NCBI GenBank assembly: GCA_963801715.1
Contig: CAWDGB010000014.1
Span: 520,793-584,792, forward strand
Length of the DNA: 64,000 nt
Source of the DNA: CAVVJA01 sp963801715
Lineage (GTDB): Bacteria > Actinomycetota > Actinomycetes > Mycobacteriales > Jatrophihabitantaceae
Direction: 5' to 3'
Shown here: positions 33,006 through 42,709 of the stretch, one piece after another
Layout: each line of letters begins with the position of its first letter
Position numbering within the stretch: position 1 is the stretch's first letter
The notes under the pieces: generated by a model
The model's input: the letters and a program-made list of their open reading frames with translations, nothing else
Databases searched by the model: none
What the model was told of the DNA's origin: nothing
Program-made: the position numbers and the translations under genes

Positions 33006-34199
33006 TTAGCCGTTGGCGAGCTTCGCGAGCTGCTCCGCGCGGTCGGTCCGCTCCCAGGTGAAGTCGGGCAGCTCGCGGCCGAAGTGACCGTAGGCGGCTG
33101 TCCGGGCGTAGATCGGCCGGAGTAGGTCGAGATCACGGATGATCGCGGCCGGCCGCAGATCGAAGGTCTGGGTGATCGCCTCGGCGATCCGGTCCGGATC
33201 AGCCGTCTCGGTACCGAACGTCTCGATGAACAGGCCGACCGGTTCTGCTTTCCCGATCGCATAGGCGACCTGCGCCTCGACCTTCGTGGCGAGCCGCGCC
33301 GCGACGACATTCTTGGCCACCCACCGCATCGCGTAGCACGCGGATCGGTCAACCTTCGACGGGTCCTTGCCGGAGAACGCCCCTCCCCCATGGCGGGCGT
33401 AGCCACCGTAGGTGTCAACGATGATCTTGCGACCGGTGAGCCCAGCGTCACCCATGGGTCCACCAGTCACGAATCGGCCGGTCGGGTTGACCAGCAGCCG
33501 GTAGCCGTTGGTGTTAATAGCAAGGCCATCGAGCACCGGCGCCACGACGTGCTCCTCGATGTCCGGCTTGAGAAGCGTGTCGAGGTCGATGTCCTCGGCG
33601 TGCTGGCTCGAGATCACGATCGTGTCGAGGCGGACCGGCTTGTCGCCGTCGTACTCGATCGTTACCTGCGTCTTGCCGTCCGGCCGCAGATACGGCACGA
33701 CGCCGCTCTTGCGCACCGCGGTGAGCCGCTCGGCCAGCCGGTGCGCCAGCCAGATCGGCACCGGCATCAGCTCCGGGGTGTCGTCGCACGCGAATCCGAA
33801 CATGAGGCCCTGGTCGCCTGCTCCCTGCGCGGCGACCGCGTCCTCGGAGCCCTCTACCCGAGTCTCATATGCAGTGTCGACGCCCTGAGCGATATCGGGC
33901 GACTGGGCCCCGATCGAGACGCTGACGCCGCACGACTGCCCGTCGAAGCCCTTCCGGGACGAGTCGTAGCCAATATCCAGAATGCGGTCCCGGACAATCG
34001 CCGGGATGTCGGCATATGCCTCGGTCGTGACCTCTCCCGCCACGTGAACCTGGCCGGTCGTGATGAGCGTCTCGACGGCGACACGACTCTTCGGATCCTG
34101 AGCGAGCAGCGCATCGAGAATGGAGTCGCTGATCTGATCGGCGATCTTGTCCGGGTGTCCTTCGGTCACGGATTCGGACGTGAACAGGCGGCGGGTCAC
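33006..34199 (-). CDS. metK: S-adenosylmethionine synthetase
   Basis: MetK makes SAM from methionine and ATP. The 397-residue protein starts (V/M)TRRLFTSESVTEGHPDKIA and has GAGDQGLMFGFACDDTPELM, the phosphate loop GGGAFSGKDPSKVDRS and TGRKIIVDTYGGYARHG. The GTG at 34199 is preceded by GGAG at proper spacing; an upstream ATG would add an unrelated extension. No SAM riboswitch was recognised in the 40-bp gap to coaBC. Confidence 0.97.
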   Translation of the reverse strand: MTRRLFTSESVTEGHPDKIADQISDSILDALLAQDPKSRVAVETLITTGQVHVAGEVTTEAYADIPAIVRDRILDIGYDSSRKGFDGQSCGVSVSIGAQSPDIAQGVDTAYETRVEGSEDAVAAQGAGDQGLMFGFACDDTPELMPVPIWLAHRLAERLTAVRKSGVVPYLRPDGKTQVTIEYDGDKPVRLDTIVISSQHAEDIDLDTLLKPDIEEHVVAPVLDGLAINTNGYRLLVNPTGRFVTGGPMGDAGLTGRKIIVDTYGGYARHGGGAFSGKDPSKVDRSACYAMRWVAKNVVAARLATKVEAQVAYAIGKAEPVGLFIETFGTETADPDRIAEAITQTFDLRPAAIIRDLDLLRPIYARTAAYGHFGRELPDFTWERTDRAEQLAKLANG

Positions 34200-34239
34200 A
34201 GATGCTCCGGGTTGGTTGAGGTCGGAATTCGGGCAGAGT

Positions 34240-35487
34240 CTAGCGGCTGATGGCTCGTGCTCCTGCATCGTCGATGCGCCCGAGCCGGGCCGATATGGCA
34301 TCCCACACGGCTGCGGCCAGTACCGCTTTCGGCCCACGGGCGACCGGCAGCTCACCGCCGTCGGAGTCGAGGATCACCGCCGCATTGTCGGGCCGGCCGA
34401 ACGCTCGCCCGCTCCCGACGTCGTTGACGACGAGCAGGTCGCATCCCTTTTGGGCGAGCTTCATCCGGCCGTGGGCGAGCACGTCGCCGGTATCGTCGCC
34501 CGTCTCGGCGGCGAATCCGACGAGCAACTGGCCCGGCCGCCGGGCCGCTACCAGCTCGGCGAGCACGTCGGGGTTACGCACCAGCGGTATCGGTTCCGGA
34601 CCGTCGTCCGTCCTCTTGATCTTGTGCGCAGCCGCTCGGGCCGGCCGGAAGTCCGCCACGGCGGCGGCCATGACCACGACGTCGGCGTCAGGTGCCGCCT
34701 TCAGCACGGCGTCGCGCAGCTCGTGAGCGCTTGTGACACGCACGACGGTGCTGCCCGACGGGTCGACGAGCGCGGTGTTGGCGGTGACGAGCGTCACCGT
34801 GGCCCCCCGCGCCGCGGCAACCGTCGCGAGGGCGTGCCCCTGTCGCCCGGACGATGCGTTGCCCAAGAAGCGCACCGGATCGACGGCTTCCCGGGTGCCG
34901 CCGGCGCTCACGACCACATGCCGGCCGAGGAGATCGATCGGCAGGGCGTCCGGGCGAATCAGCAGAAGTTCGGCAAGCCCGGCGATCTCGGCCGGCTCCG
35001 GCAGCCGCCCGGGACCACTGTCGGCGCCGGTCAGCCGGCCGGAGGCCGGATTGAGCACGATCAGCCCGCGCTGGCGCAGCCGGGCGACGTTGTCGATGGT
35101 GGCGGGGTGTTCCCACATTTCGGTGTGCATTGCTGGTGCGAGCAGCACTGGGCAGCGGGCGGTGAGCAGGGAGTTCGTCAGCAGGTCATCGGCGAGACCG
35201 TGGGCAGCTCGGGCCATCAGGTCGGCAGTAGCCGGCGCAACCACGACCAGATCCGCCTCCCGGCCGAGACGCACGTGGGGCACGTCCTCGGCACCCGCCC
35301 ATACGTCCGTCGTCACCGGATGGTGAGAGAGCGCGGCCCAGGTGGCCGCTCCGACAAACCGGAGAGCCGACTCGGTCGGCACGACGATGACGTCGTGGCC
35401 CGACTCGGCGAGAAGCCGAAGCAGCTCGACGGCCTTGTAAGCCGCGATACCCCCTCCGACGCCGAGGAGGATACGACGCGACGTCAT
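34240..35487 (-). CDS. coaBC: Bifunctional phosphopantothenoylcysteine decarboxylase/synthetase
   Basis: CoaBC makes 4'-phosphopantetheine for coenzyme A. The N-terminal flavin-dependent CoaC domain has LLGVGGGIAAYKAVELLR, the catalytic His region AALSHHPVT and LAPAMHTEMWEHPAT. The CoaB half starts near residue 190 with VVVSAGGTREAVDPVRFLGN and ends with GFAAETGDD and the Lys-containing DLLVVNDV loop. The 415-residue length is normal. Confidence 0.96.
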   Translation of the reverse strand: MTSRRILLGVGGGIAAYKAVELLRLLAESGHDVIVVPTESALRFVGAATWAALSHHPVTTDVWAGAEDVPHVRLGREADLVVVAPATADLMARAAHGLADDLLTNSLLTARCPVLLAPAMHTEMWEHPATIDNVARLRQRGLIVLNPASGRLTGADSGPGRLPEPAEIAGLAELLLIRPDALPIDLLGRHVVVSAGGTREAVDPVRFLGNASSGRQGHALATVAAARGATVTLVTANTALVDPSGSTVVRVTSAHELRDAVLKAAPDADVVVMAAAVADFRPARAAAHKIKRTDDGPEPIPLVRNPDVLAELVAARRPGQLLVGFAAETGDDTGDVLAHGRMKLAQKGCDLLVVNDVGSGRAFGRPDNAAVILDSDGGELPVARGPKAVLAAAVWDAISARLGRIDDAGARAISR

Positions 35488-35504
35488 CGCCGGGGTGACG
35501 AGAC

Positions 35505-35768
35505 TCAGCCCTCAGCGGGCTTGAACTCGATCAGGTCGGCGTTGACCTCCCGCAGCGCTATCGACAGCGGCTTCTCTTGAGGCGCGGTTTCCACGAGCGG
35601 GCCGACGTACTCCAGCAGGCCCTCGCCGAGCTGGCTGTAGTACGCATTGATCTGCCGCGCGCGCTTGGCCGCGATGATGACGAGCGCGTACTTGGACTGG
35701 GTCCGTTCCAGCAGCTCGTCGATCGGCGGGTTGGTGATCCCCTCGGGGGCGGACGCAGTTCCAGACAC
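35505..35768 (-). CDS. rpoZ: RNA polymerase omega subunit
   Basis: The small omega subunit, which stabilises the beta' subunit of RNA polymerase. The 87-residue product contains NPPIDELLERTQSKYALVII and AAKRARQINAYYSQLGEGLL, matching actinobacterial RpoZ. It lies between gmk (34 bp) and coaBC (17 bp), the conserved order. Confidence 0.96.
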   Translation of the reverse strand: MSGTASAPEGITNPPIDELLERTQSKYALVIIAAKRARQINAYYSQLGEGLLEYVGPLVETAPQEKPLSIALREVNADLIEFKPAEG

Positions 35769-35802
35769 GGTGCCTTCTTTTCGTTGTCGTCTGATCGGGG
35801 TG

Positions 35803-36372
35803 TCATGACCCAGGCGGTGGGCAGACAGCTTCCATCAAGGATACCAATTCGGACGCAGCGCGCCGGACATCGTCGTTGACGACGATCGCGTCGAACTCCT
35901 CGGCCGCTTCCATCTCGATTCGCGCTCGGGCCAGACGCGCGGCGATGACAGCCGGGCCGTCGGTCGCGCGATCGGCCAGCCGCCGGCCCAGTTCCTCCCA
36001 CGACGGCGGCGCAAGAAAGACGAACTGCGCGTCGGGCATGCTGGCCCGGACCTGGCGGGCACCTTGCAGCTCGATCTCGAGCAGAGCCGGTTTTCCTTCG
36101 GCCAGATGGGCGAAAACCGGCTCGCGCGGCGTTCCGTAGAGATTGCCGGCGTACTCCGCCCACTCCAGCAGTTCCCCGGTATCGATGAGCTCCTGAAACT
36201 GTGCCCGATCCACGAAGTAGTACTCGATACCGTCGACCTCGCCCGGCCGGGGCGGCCGGGTCGTGCAGGACACCGATACCCAGATGTTCGGGTACATGGC
36301 GCGCACCGCGGCGACCACCGTGCCCTTGCCCACACCGGACGGCCCGGACAGGACGGTCAGCCGGCTTGGCAC
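35803..36372 (-). CDS. gmk: Guanylate kinase
   Basis: Gmk phosphorylates GMP to GDP. The 189-residue enzyme has the P-loop LSGPSGVGKGTV, the GMP-binding region SCTTRPPRPGEVDGIEYYFV and NLYGTPREPV. In most actinobacteria the next upstream genes are mihF and pyrF. Here an unrelated 20-kb block begins just upstream, with no mihF visible, so gmk-rpoZ-coaBC must have its own promoter in the 122-bp gap. Confidence 0.97.
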   Translation of the reverse strand: MPSRLTVLSGPSGVGKGTVVAAVRAMYPNIWVSVSCTTRPPRPGEVDGIEYYFVDRAQFQELIDTGELLEWAEYAGNLYGTPREPVFAHLAEGKPALLEIELQGARQVRASMPDAQFVFLAPPSWEELGRRLADRATDGPAVIAARLARARIEMEAAEEFDAIVVNDDVRRAASELVSLMEAVCPPPGS

Positions 36373-36426
36373 CCGGCGAATCTAGCGCGGGCGGAGAAAT
36401 GCCGCCCACCAGCCGTCCCGCCTTCG

Positions 36427-36471
36427 TGATCTTGGACTTAATGCCGAATAACGGCACAAAGTCCAAGATCA
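36427..36471. repeat. 45-bp nested palindrome
   Basis: A perfect 13-base inverted repeat, TGATCTTGGACTT and AAGTCCAAGATCA, encloses a second one, TGCCG and CGGCA, around AATAA. The two-base steps between them (AA and CA) form a small internal loop. It lies between gmk and the protease gene, two divergent-origin regions that both read leftward, so it may act as a terminator for the protease transcript. The compact palindrome also resembles the dispersed intergenic repeats of high-GC actinobacteria. It marks the left edge of the accessory block. Confidence 0.75.
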
Positions 36472-36494
36472 TCTCCTGGGGATCAGGGCGGGCG

Positions 36495-39035
36495 TCAGCG
36501 GACCGCCACGGTCACAGTCACCTGATGGGACAGCGCCCCGCTGGTGCCGGAGATGCGCAGCGTGAACGTGCCGCGTGGCGTCCAGCCGCTGGTCCGGATC
36601 CGCAACGTCGTGCTGCCAGGCGTTGTGATCGGGTTGCTCACCCAGCTCGCGGTTGCGTACGCCGGCAACCCGGAGACGCTCAGCGAAACGCTCCCCGTGA
36701 AGCCACCCAAGGCCGACGCCGCCACCGTGTACAACGCGGTCTGGCCACGGTAGATCGTCGCCGACGACGGGCTTGCCGACACCGCGAAGTCAGGTGCGCC
36801 CACGGTCAGATTGACCGATTTGCTGTGCTGCAGCGATCCGCTCGTGCCGGCGATCGTCAACGAATAACTACCCGCCGGCACGCCCGCATACGTGGTGACC
36901 GTGAGCTGGGAGCTAGCGCCGGCGCCAACCGAGGACGGGCTGAGCGACGCGCTACCGACGAACGACGGCGGCCAGCTGACCGACAGCGCGACCGAGCCCG
37001 CGAAGCCGTTCAACGCGCCGACGGTGACCGAGTACGTGGTGCCGGCGCCGGCCGCTACGGTTCGGCTGCTGGGCGTCGCGGCGAGGCTGAAGTCCGGCGG
37101 CGCAGTGACGACAAGCGTGACCGCAGCGGTATGCGTGGTCGAGCCGCTCGCGGCGGAGATGGTCAACGGATACGAGCCCGGAGTCACCGATGCCGACGTG
37201 CTGATCGCCAGTTGCGATGAGCCAGCCGTGGTGATCTTTCCCGGCGCGAAGGCGGCACTCACCGACGCCGGCAGGGCGCCCACTGACAGCGAGACGTCGC
37301 CGGTGAAGCCATTCAGGGCGCTGACCGCGACCGTGTAGTTTGCGCCGGTCCCGGCCGCGACGCTTCGCGATGCCGGCGTCGCCGAGATCGTGAAGTCCGG
37401 CGGTCCCGAGACGACGAGGGTGGCGGTGGCCGTGCGAGTGGTGATCGCGCCGCTCGTCGCGTCGCTCGTCCCGGTGATGGTCAACGGGTACGTCCCCGGC
37501 GTGATCGACGCGGCCGTCGTCACGGACAGCTGGGCCGTCCCGGCTCCCTTGGCCACAATCGAAGGGCTGAAGCTCCACGTGCCCTGCGCTGGGGACAGCC
37601 CGGACAGGCCAAGGCTGACGTCGCCCCCAAAGCCGTTCGTACTCGAAACCGAGACGGTGAACGTCGTGCTTCCACCCCGCGCCACGGTCGCCGACGACGG
37701 CGACGCCCCGACCGTGAAGTCCGGCGCGCCGGCTAGCCATTGATAGGCGGCGAGCGCATCGAGCCGCCCGTAGCCGTAGCCGTGTGCGGCACCCAGGTCG
37801 ACCGCGCCGCTCTCCAGTGCCGCCTCTTGCTGGTCGGCGGACAGGTGCGGGAACGCGCTGAGCAGCAGGGCCAGGGCGCCGGCGACATGTGGCGCTGCGA
37901 CCGACGTGCCGGTGTCCTGTACATAGCCGCCGTACAGATCGTCAGTGCGGACGTTGACGCCCGGCGCCGTGAGCTTCGGCGCGGTCGCCGCAGCGCAAGC
38001 CGACGGACCGCGGCTGCTATAGGGGTCGAGAACGTCGGAGTTGTCGGTGCCACCGACCGCGAGCGCCTCGGAAAGGTTGGCCGGGCTCAGGACGGTGCCA
38101 GCGGTCGGGCCGCTGTTGCCCGCGGCGAAGACCGGCACGATCCCGGCCGCGCGGAGGCTGGCCAGATCGGGCTGGAAGTCGAGCGTGCAGCTGGCCGTCA
38201 TCATCGTCCAGGAGTTGTCGACGACGTTCGGGGCATCGGCCGTGCTCGGATTGCCATCCGGATCTAGCAGCCATTGGAAGCCCTGGTGAATCCCGGTCGA
38301 AGTGGCCGTGCCGCGGTCGTTGAAGATCTTCACCGCGATCCACCTGGCGTCCGGCGCGACCCCGACGGAGCTTCCGCCGGCGTTGCCGCCGACCATCACG
38401 CCCATCGTCTGTGTGCCGTGCCCGCTGACGTCAGTTGGCGTGGTCGGATGCTGTCCGTTGGGGTCGTACCAGCTGTTCGTGCCACCTCGCCACTTGGCCG
38501 CGAGGTCGGGATGGGTCGCGTCGACACCCGTGTCCATGTTCGCGACGACGACCCCCTGACCACGGAATCCCCGGTCCCACAGGGCCGGTGCGTTCACCAA
38601 CGACACATTGGGCTCGACCGCCGACGTGGCGGCAGCAGCGACTTCGGAGGTCGGTGCCTGGACGGTGAACTCGGGGCGCACCTCACGCACGTCCGGTCGC
38701 TTGGCCAGCTCCCGCACGACGGCTGGCGTCGTGCGGACCGCGACCTCGTTGGCGATCCACAGCGGCACGATCCCGGTGGCGAGGCCCTGTGCGTGCCGCC
38801 TGGCGAGCAAAGCCAGCACGCCCTTCTGGGTCTGCCCGGCATGCGCCCGCAGGCCCCGTTCCACGGCCGCGAGACGGGCTGGGCGGTTGGCCGCGCGGAG
38901 TGTGCCGAGGTTCGGTTGAGACTTCATGACGACGACGACGTCGACCATCGGCTGCGGGTGAGCGGCGGCCGCTGGTAGGGCCGGCGCCAGGGCGATGCCC
39001 ACGGCGACAGCGACGAGCAGGCCGAGCCGCTTCAT
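36495..39035 (-). CDS. Secreted subtilisin-like serine protease with four C-terminal repeats
   Basis: An 846-residue S8 peptidase. It has a Sec signal (MKRLGLLVAVAVGIALAPAL, cleavage near AAAA), an inhibitor-like propeptide to about residue 130, and a catalytic domain. The triad is Asp168 (ANMDTGVDATHPD), His206 (DVSGHGTQTMG) and Ser378 (DTGTSVAAPHVAG), with oxyanion Asn307 (AAGNSGP). Residues 438-846 are four Ig-like repeats of about 100 residues, each opening PDF and carrying GFxGxVxLxxS. No sortase or membrane anchor is seen, so it is probably released or wall-associated. The ATG overlaps the upstream stop (ATGA), making it the last gene of the secretion operon. Confidence 0.92.
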   Translation of the reverse strand: MKRLGLLVAVAVGIALAPALPAAAAHPQPMVDVVVVMKSQPNLGTLRAANRPARLAAVERGLRAHAGQTQKGVLALLARRHAQGLATGIVPLWIANEVAVRTTPAVVRELAKRPDVREVRPEFTVQAPTSEVAAAATSAVEPNVSLVNAPALWDRGFRGQGVVVANMDTGVDATHPDLAAKWRGGTNSWYDPNGQHPTTPTDVSGHGTQTMGVMVGGNAGGSSVGVAPDARWIAVKIFNDRGTATSTGIHQGFQWLLDPDGNPSTADAPNVVDNSWTMMTASCTLDFQPDLASLRAAGIVPVFAAGNSGPTAGTVLSPANLSEALAVGGTDNSDVLDPYSSRGPSACAAATAPKLTAPGVNVRTDDLYGGYVQDTGTSVAAPHVAGALALLLSAFPHLSADQQEAALESGAVDLGAAHGYGYGRLDALAAYQWLAGAPDFTVGASPSSATVARGGSTTFTVSVSSTNGFGGDVSLGLSGLSPAQGTWSFSPSIVAKGAGTAQLSVTTAASITPGTYPLTITGTSDATSGAITTRTATATLVVSGPPDFTISATPASRSVAAGTGANYTVAVSALNGFTGDVSLSVGALPASVSAAFAPGKITTAGSSQLAISTSASVTPGSYPLTISAASGSTTHTAAVTLVVTAPPDFSLAATPSSRTVAAGAGTTYSVTVGALNGFAGSVALSVSWPPSFVGSASLSPSSVGAGASSQLTVTTYAGVPAGSYSLTIAGTSGSLQHSKSVNLTVGAPDFAVSASPSSATIYRGQTALYTVAASALGGFTGSVSLSVSGLPAYATASWVSNPITTPGSTTLRIRTSGWTPRGTFTLRISGTSGALSHQVTVTVAVR

Positions 39036-39575
39036 CGCACGGTCACGTTCTCGACCCGGGCGTTGCCGAGCAGTACGGCGACCTGGTCACCGCGGTGAAC
39101 CCAGTCGCCCGGGTTGTTGAAGACCAGGTAGTAAGTGACGCCGGCCTTGAACGGCGATGTGTGCGCGTGACTCATCAGCAGGTCCTTGACAACCAGCCCG
39201 GTGCGCTGGTCGACGACGGCGGGCGGGTGCGCGGGGTCGTGCAGCGCCGCGGCCTTGTTGGCGTCGACGACGGTGAAACGCAGGTCGACCAGGCCGCCGT
39301 CGCCGGTCACCGCGACCTGAGTGATCTTCACCCCGCTGCGCTCGACCAGGCCGGACTCGCTCACGAGCGGGCGCGCCCAGGCGACCGGGACCTTGCTGTC
39401 GGCCTGCACGCTGTCGCGCCGAGCCGCGCGTGAGCAGCAGCGCGATGAACGTGCCGGCGATCACGACGATCGCGCCGGTGAGGATCCCGAGCAGGCGCAC
39501 CCGCCGCCGAGCCCACGACCTCCTCGGGGGCACCGGCGGCGGCGCCTCAGCCTCGAGCGTTGCCTGCTCGCTCAC
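39032..39575 (-). pseudogene. Membrane-anchored small protein, frameshifted
   Basis: Two frames together encode a protein of about 180 residues. The first, from a GTG at 39575 after GGGGGA, has a proline-rich cytoplasmic start and one membrane helix (LLGILTGAIVVIAGTFIALLL). The second continues as QADSKVPVAWARPLVSESGL with an outside domain containing MSHAHTSPFKAGVTYYLVFN. One extra base in the GCCGAGCC-like context near 39412-39424 accounts for the break. No family was recognised. His residues (SHAHTSPF, WVHRG) could bind metal, which fits adjacent copper-oxidase genes, but that is inference. Confidence 0.6.
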
Positions 39576-39589
39576 GAGCACGTCCCCCG

Positions 39590-41329
39590 CTACGGATGGA
39601 TGAAGGTGAGCATTCCGCCACCGGTGGCCGGAACCGGGCTCGTCGCGGTCTGGTCGCCGTTCGTCACGTGCAATTGCCGGTTGTACAACGGGAATCCGTG
39701 CGTGCTCGGCGTTGCGCCGGCTGGCACGGTTGCGATCGCGTCCTCGGTGGCCCGGCCGGGATCGTCTCGGCGTTCGCGTCGAACGGATTGTTCAGCAGGC
39801 GGGCGTCGCGAGCGACGACCCGCTCGTGCATGCCCAGCAGGGCCATCGACGAGTTGTCGAATCCCAGCGTTGACGTAGCGCAGCAAGGAGCCGCTGGTCC
39901 GGCCGCTGCGGTAATGCACCGCTGTGTTCGGGTAGGCCTTGCCGTTGATCAGCCAATACGTCGCCTTGTAGCTGTACATGTCGAAGGTGTCGGGCGCGGC
40001 GTTGAAGTTCGGGTCGACGGCGCCGAGCACCACGGTGGCCTGCGTGTCGTAGGCCGTCGTCGCAGCTGTCGTAGGCCTGGCCGGCTGTCGCCGAGTTGAC
40101 GATCAGGGCGCCAGCCAGTCCCATTGCCGCCTGCCGCCCCTGGCCGCCGCCGGCTTGGTAGAGGTAGGTGCCGGGCGCGCTGGCCGTGAAGCTCACGCTT
40201 CCCGACGACGCCGGCGGCGACGTCGGTGGGGCCGGCGTTGAACGTGATGCCCGGGATCTCGAAGGTCAGCGTGTGCTCGGCGGGCAAGGCATTGGTGATG
40301 TTGATGGAGACCGTGTCGCCCTGCGTTCACGACCAACTGCGGCCCGGGCAGGCTGGCGGTCGCTGCCGCGCAGGCGCCGCGTGGCCGTGGTGGCAAAGCC
40401 CCAGATCGGCGACGCTGACGGCACCGGTCAGCGTCGCCGTGCCCGGCTTGGCGCACAGGCGTGCGGGTGGAACGGGTGGTTGTCCACGCCGGCGTTGACC
40501 ATCCGGATCAGGGCCGGCAGCGTGTTGGTCGTCGGGTTATTCGGCTGGATCCGCACGAGCGCCCCGTACGGCTGGTTCGGCAGCAGCGCCCGAGCCGTTG
40601 TTCTGGATCGTGTCCGGGAAGCTGCGCCCGTTGATCGTGAAGTACCGGTTGTCGCGCGAGTTGAAGTCATACGTGGTGCCGGTCTCGACGGCGTGATGCA
40701 GGAATGGATCCATGTCGGCGAGCAGCATCAGGTACTCGCGGCTCGGGTCGAACTGGCGTAGCCGAGCCGTAGGCCAGGTTGGTGCCGGCGCTCGGCCGGA
40801 TGATCAACGCGCCGTACAGGCCCATCTCGACCTGCTTCGCGACATCGGAGCCGCTCTCGTACAGGTAGGTGCCCGGGTTTCCCGCGGTGAACGTGTAGCT
40901 CACCGTGCCGCCGGAGGCCGCCGCCTCTCTCGCCAGCAAGCCGTCGGCCGCCCCACCGGACGTCGTGATGGCTTGCTGGCCCGGGAAGACGAGCGACGTG
41001 GCTTCGGGCAGGTGGTTCGTCAGGTTGACGACGATCGTCTGTCCCTGCGTCGCGCACAGGACCGGGCCGGGGCTCTGGAAGTGACCGGCGTCGACGCCCG
41101 GGTCGTCGTAGCTCCACATGAAGACGCTGTTGCCGTCGGGCGTTTCGATGTAGCCGGTCTTCGTCTCGAGGTTGAAGGTGTGGGTAGTGCCGCTGACCGA
41201 GCCGGGCGTGCAGACCATGCCCAGCTTGGGGGCTCCGGGTGGTAGCGCCGACCCGCGGACGGCCACGGCGAGCAGCGAGCCGGCCGCGAGCGCCAGAACC
41301 GTCCCCAGGCGCCACATCTTGTGCGTCAT
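39590..41329 (-). pseudogene. Second cupredoxin/multicopper-oxidase-like gene, heavily frameshifted
   Basis: From the ATG at 41329 a signal peptide (MWRLGTVLALAAGSLLAVAV) and a cupredoxin domain are readable: TQGQTIVVNLTNHLPEATSL, GNPGTYLYESGSDVAKQVEM. After about 190 residues the frame breaks repeatedly (near 40757, 40588, 40468, 40320-40390, 40200, 40065, 39860 and 39755). Recoverable pieces are DSRDNRY-type domain text, the copper motif VDNHPFHPH, a second cupredoxin (NITNALPAEHTLTFEIPGI, APGTYLYQAGG) and the end GGGMLTFIHP. The total is an exact multiple of three (580 codons). It is either a decayed gene or a poorly called stretch of sequence. Confidence 0.65.
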
Positions 41330-41363
41330 CGTGGCCTTCCTTCCGCGGCGCGCGGTCGCCGGC

Positions 41364-42689
41364 TCAGACATAGGTCTGGCTCACGACGGTCTGGGCGGGA
41401 AGCGCGTTCGAGTACACGCGCACTTCGGTTTGCATTCCGCCTGGCCCGGGTGGTGCCCCGAAGCTGGAAAGTCTGCGCCAGTCCCGGTTCTTGAACCGGT
41501 AGACGTTGTACGCGCCCCGGCCGTCAGAACCTGACGGCCGACTTGCGCTGTACGCCGGGGCAGTGAACAGCACGTCGCGGGCCTCGCCGGGGCCGATGTA
41601 GAGCGTGTTCGTCAGGTACGTCTTGTCGACACCGTCCTTGCCCAGCCAGGAGGCATCCTGCCCGACGACCTTCATGGGAATGCCCGGCAATTGCATCGCG
41701 TGCTGCTGATAGCCGAGGTTGGCCATGCGGAGCAGCACCCGGTCCCCGGGGTTCACCTGGATGAGCGCCGAGTTGGGCTGGCTGTAGTCCGTCGTGTCGA
41801 AGTTGGCGTTGTGGGTGCCGATGCGCAGGTTCGCGGGCAGTGTGTCGCTGTCGTTCGGTAGCACGGTTTGCGGGAAGCACCGGCCGTTCAGGGTGAACCA
41901 CTGCGGGTTGTAGTCGGTGGCGATGGATTCCTGGATGTCCCGGTCGCCGTCGTGGAAGTTCTTCCAGACCTCGTTGAGCAGGATGGCGAAGTGCCGGTCG
42001 TAGGCCGTCGATCCGTTGCCGTCGTTGTAGGCGTAGCCGAGCGGTGCCGTTGACCCACCGCCCTCCTGGCGGGCGACCGGCACGCCTGCACCGGCACCGT
42101 TCTTGTCCTGCAGCGGGCGCACGAACACGACTCCGGTCATGCCCATCTGGACGTGTTCCACGTCTTCGAAGTGGCAGTGGTACATGTACGTGCCCTCGCG
42201 GTGCGGGCGATAGAAGTAGGTGACCTGCTTGCCGATAGGTACAGCGATGGAAACCTCGGGCACGCCGTCGTTGAGCGGCGACGGAACATCGAAACCGTGC
42301 CAGTGGATCGTGTGCGAGTCGGTCAGATCCGGCCGTTGTACCAGCCCCAAGTTCGTCAGGGTGATCCTGATGTCGTCGTCCTGCCGGAAGTTCAGGTGCG
42401 GCGCCGTGTGCTTGGTGTGGCCCTTGTACGTCGCCTCGAGCTGGTCGACGGAGAGGGTTCCGTCGACCGGGACGAAGCCGAAGATGTACACGGGGTCGGT
42501 TTCCCGGCCCGGCACGGTCATGTACCCATCCGAGGCGACCAGGGAGAGTGCGGTGGTCGCCGCCGAGGCGGGGAGGATCAGTCCCCGCCCCAGCGCACCC
42601 ACCACGCTGCCGGCCACCACCGTGCCCAGCGCGCCAAGCCCCGTCGCCTTGAGGAAGTCCCGTCGAGCCAGACCATTGCGTCGTTCCAT
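41364..42689 (-). CDS. Tat-exported multicopper oxidase
   Basis: A 441-residue copper oxidase-like protein with a twin-arginine signal (LARRDFLKATGLGALGTVVAG). Copper motifs fall in the first cupredoxin domain: HWHG at 129-132 and YHCHFEDVEHVQMGM at 170-184, a type-1-like Cys/His/Met set. The second domain has only QQHAMQLPG where HPxHLHG is expected. Substrate unknown; phenols, metals such as Mn(II) or Cu(I), or peptides are possible. The ATG at 42689 follows GAGGGGG; an ATG at 42713 overlaps the upstream stop. It is intact between two frameshifted neighbours. Confidence 0.88.
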   Translation of the reverse strand: MERRNGLARRDFLKATGLGALGTVVAGSVVGALGRGLILPASAATTALSLVASDGYMTVPGRETDPVYIFGFVPVDGTLSVDQLEATYKGHTKHTAPHLNFRQDDDIRITLTNLGLVQRPDLTDSHTIHWHGFDVPSPLNDGVPEVSIAVPIGKQVTYFYRPHREGTYMYHCHFEDVEHVQMGMTGVVFVRPLQDKNGAGAGVPVARQEGGGSTAPLGYAYNDGNGSTAYDRHFAILLNEVWKNFHDGDRDIQESIATDYNPQWFTLNGRCFPQTVLPNDSDTLPANLRIGTHNANFDTTDYSQPNSALIQVNPGDRVLLRMANLGYQQHAMQLPGIPMKVVGQDASWLGKDGVDKTYLTNTLYIGPGEARDVLFTAPAYSASRPSGSDGRGAYNVYRFKNRDWRRLSSFGAPPGPGGMQTEVRVYSNALPAQTVVSQTYV

Positions 42690-42709
42690 GGCGACCCCCT
42701 CGTGTCGGT

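Noticed and set aside
33964..34260. SAM riboswitch upstream of metK
   Set aside because: The gap to coaBC is only about 40 bp and no riboswitch fold is seen.
34147..35580. 477-codon plus-strand frame opposite coaBC
   Set aside because: It is a shadow frame of CoaBC.
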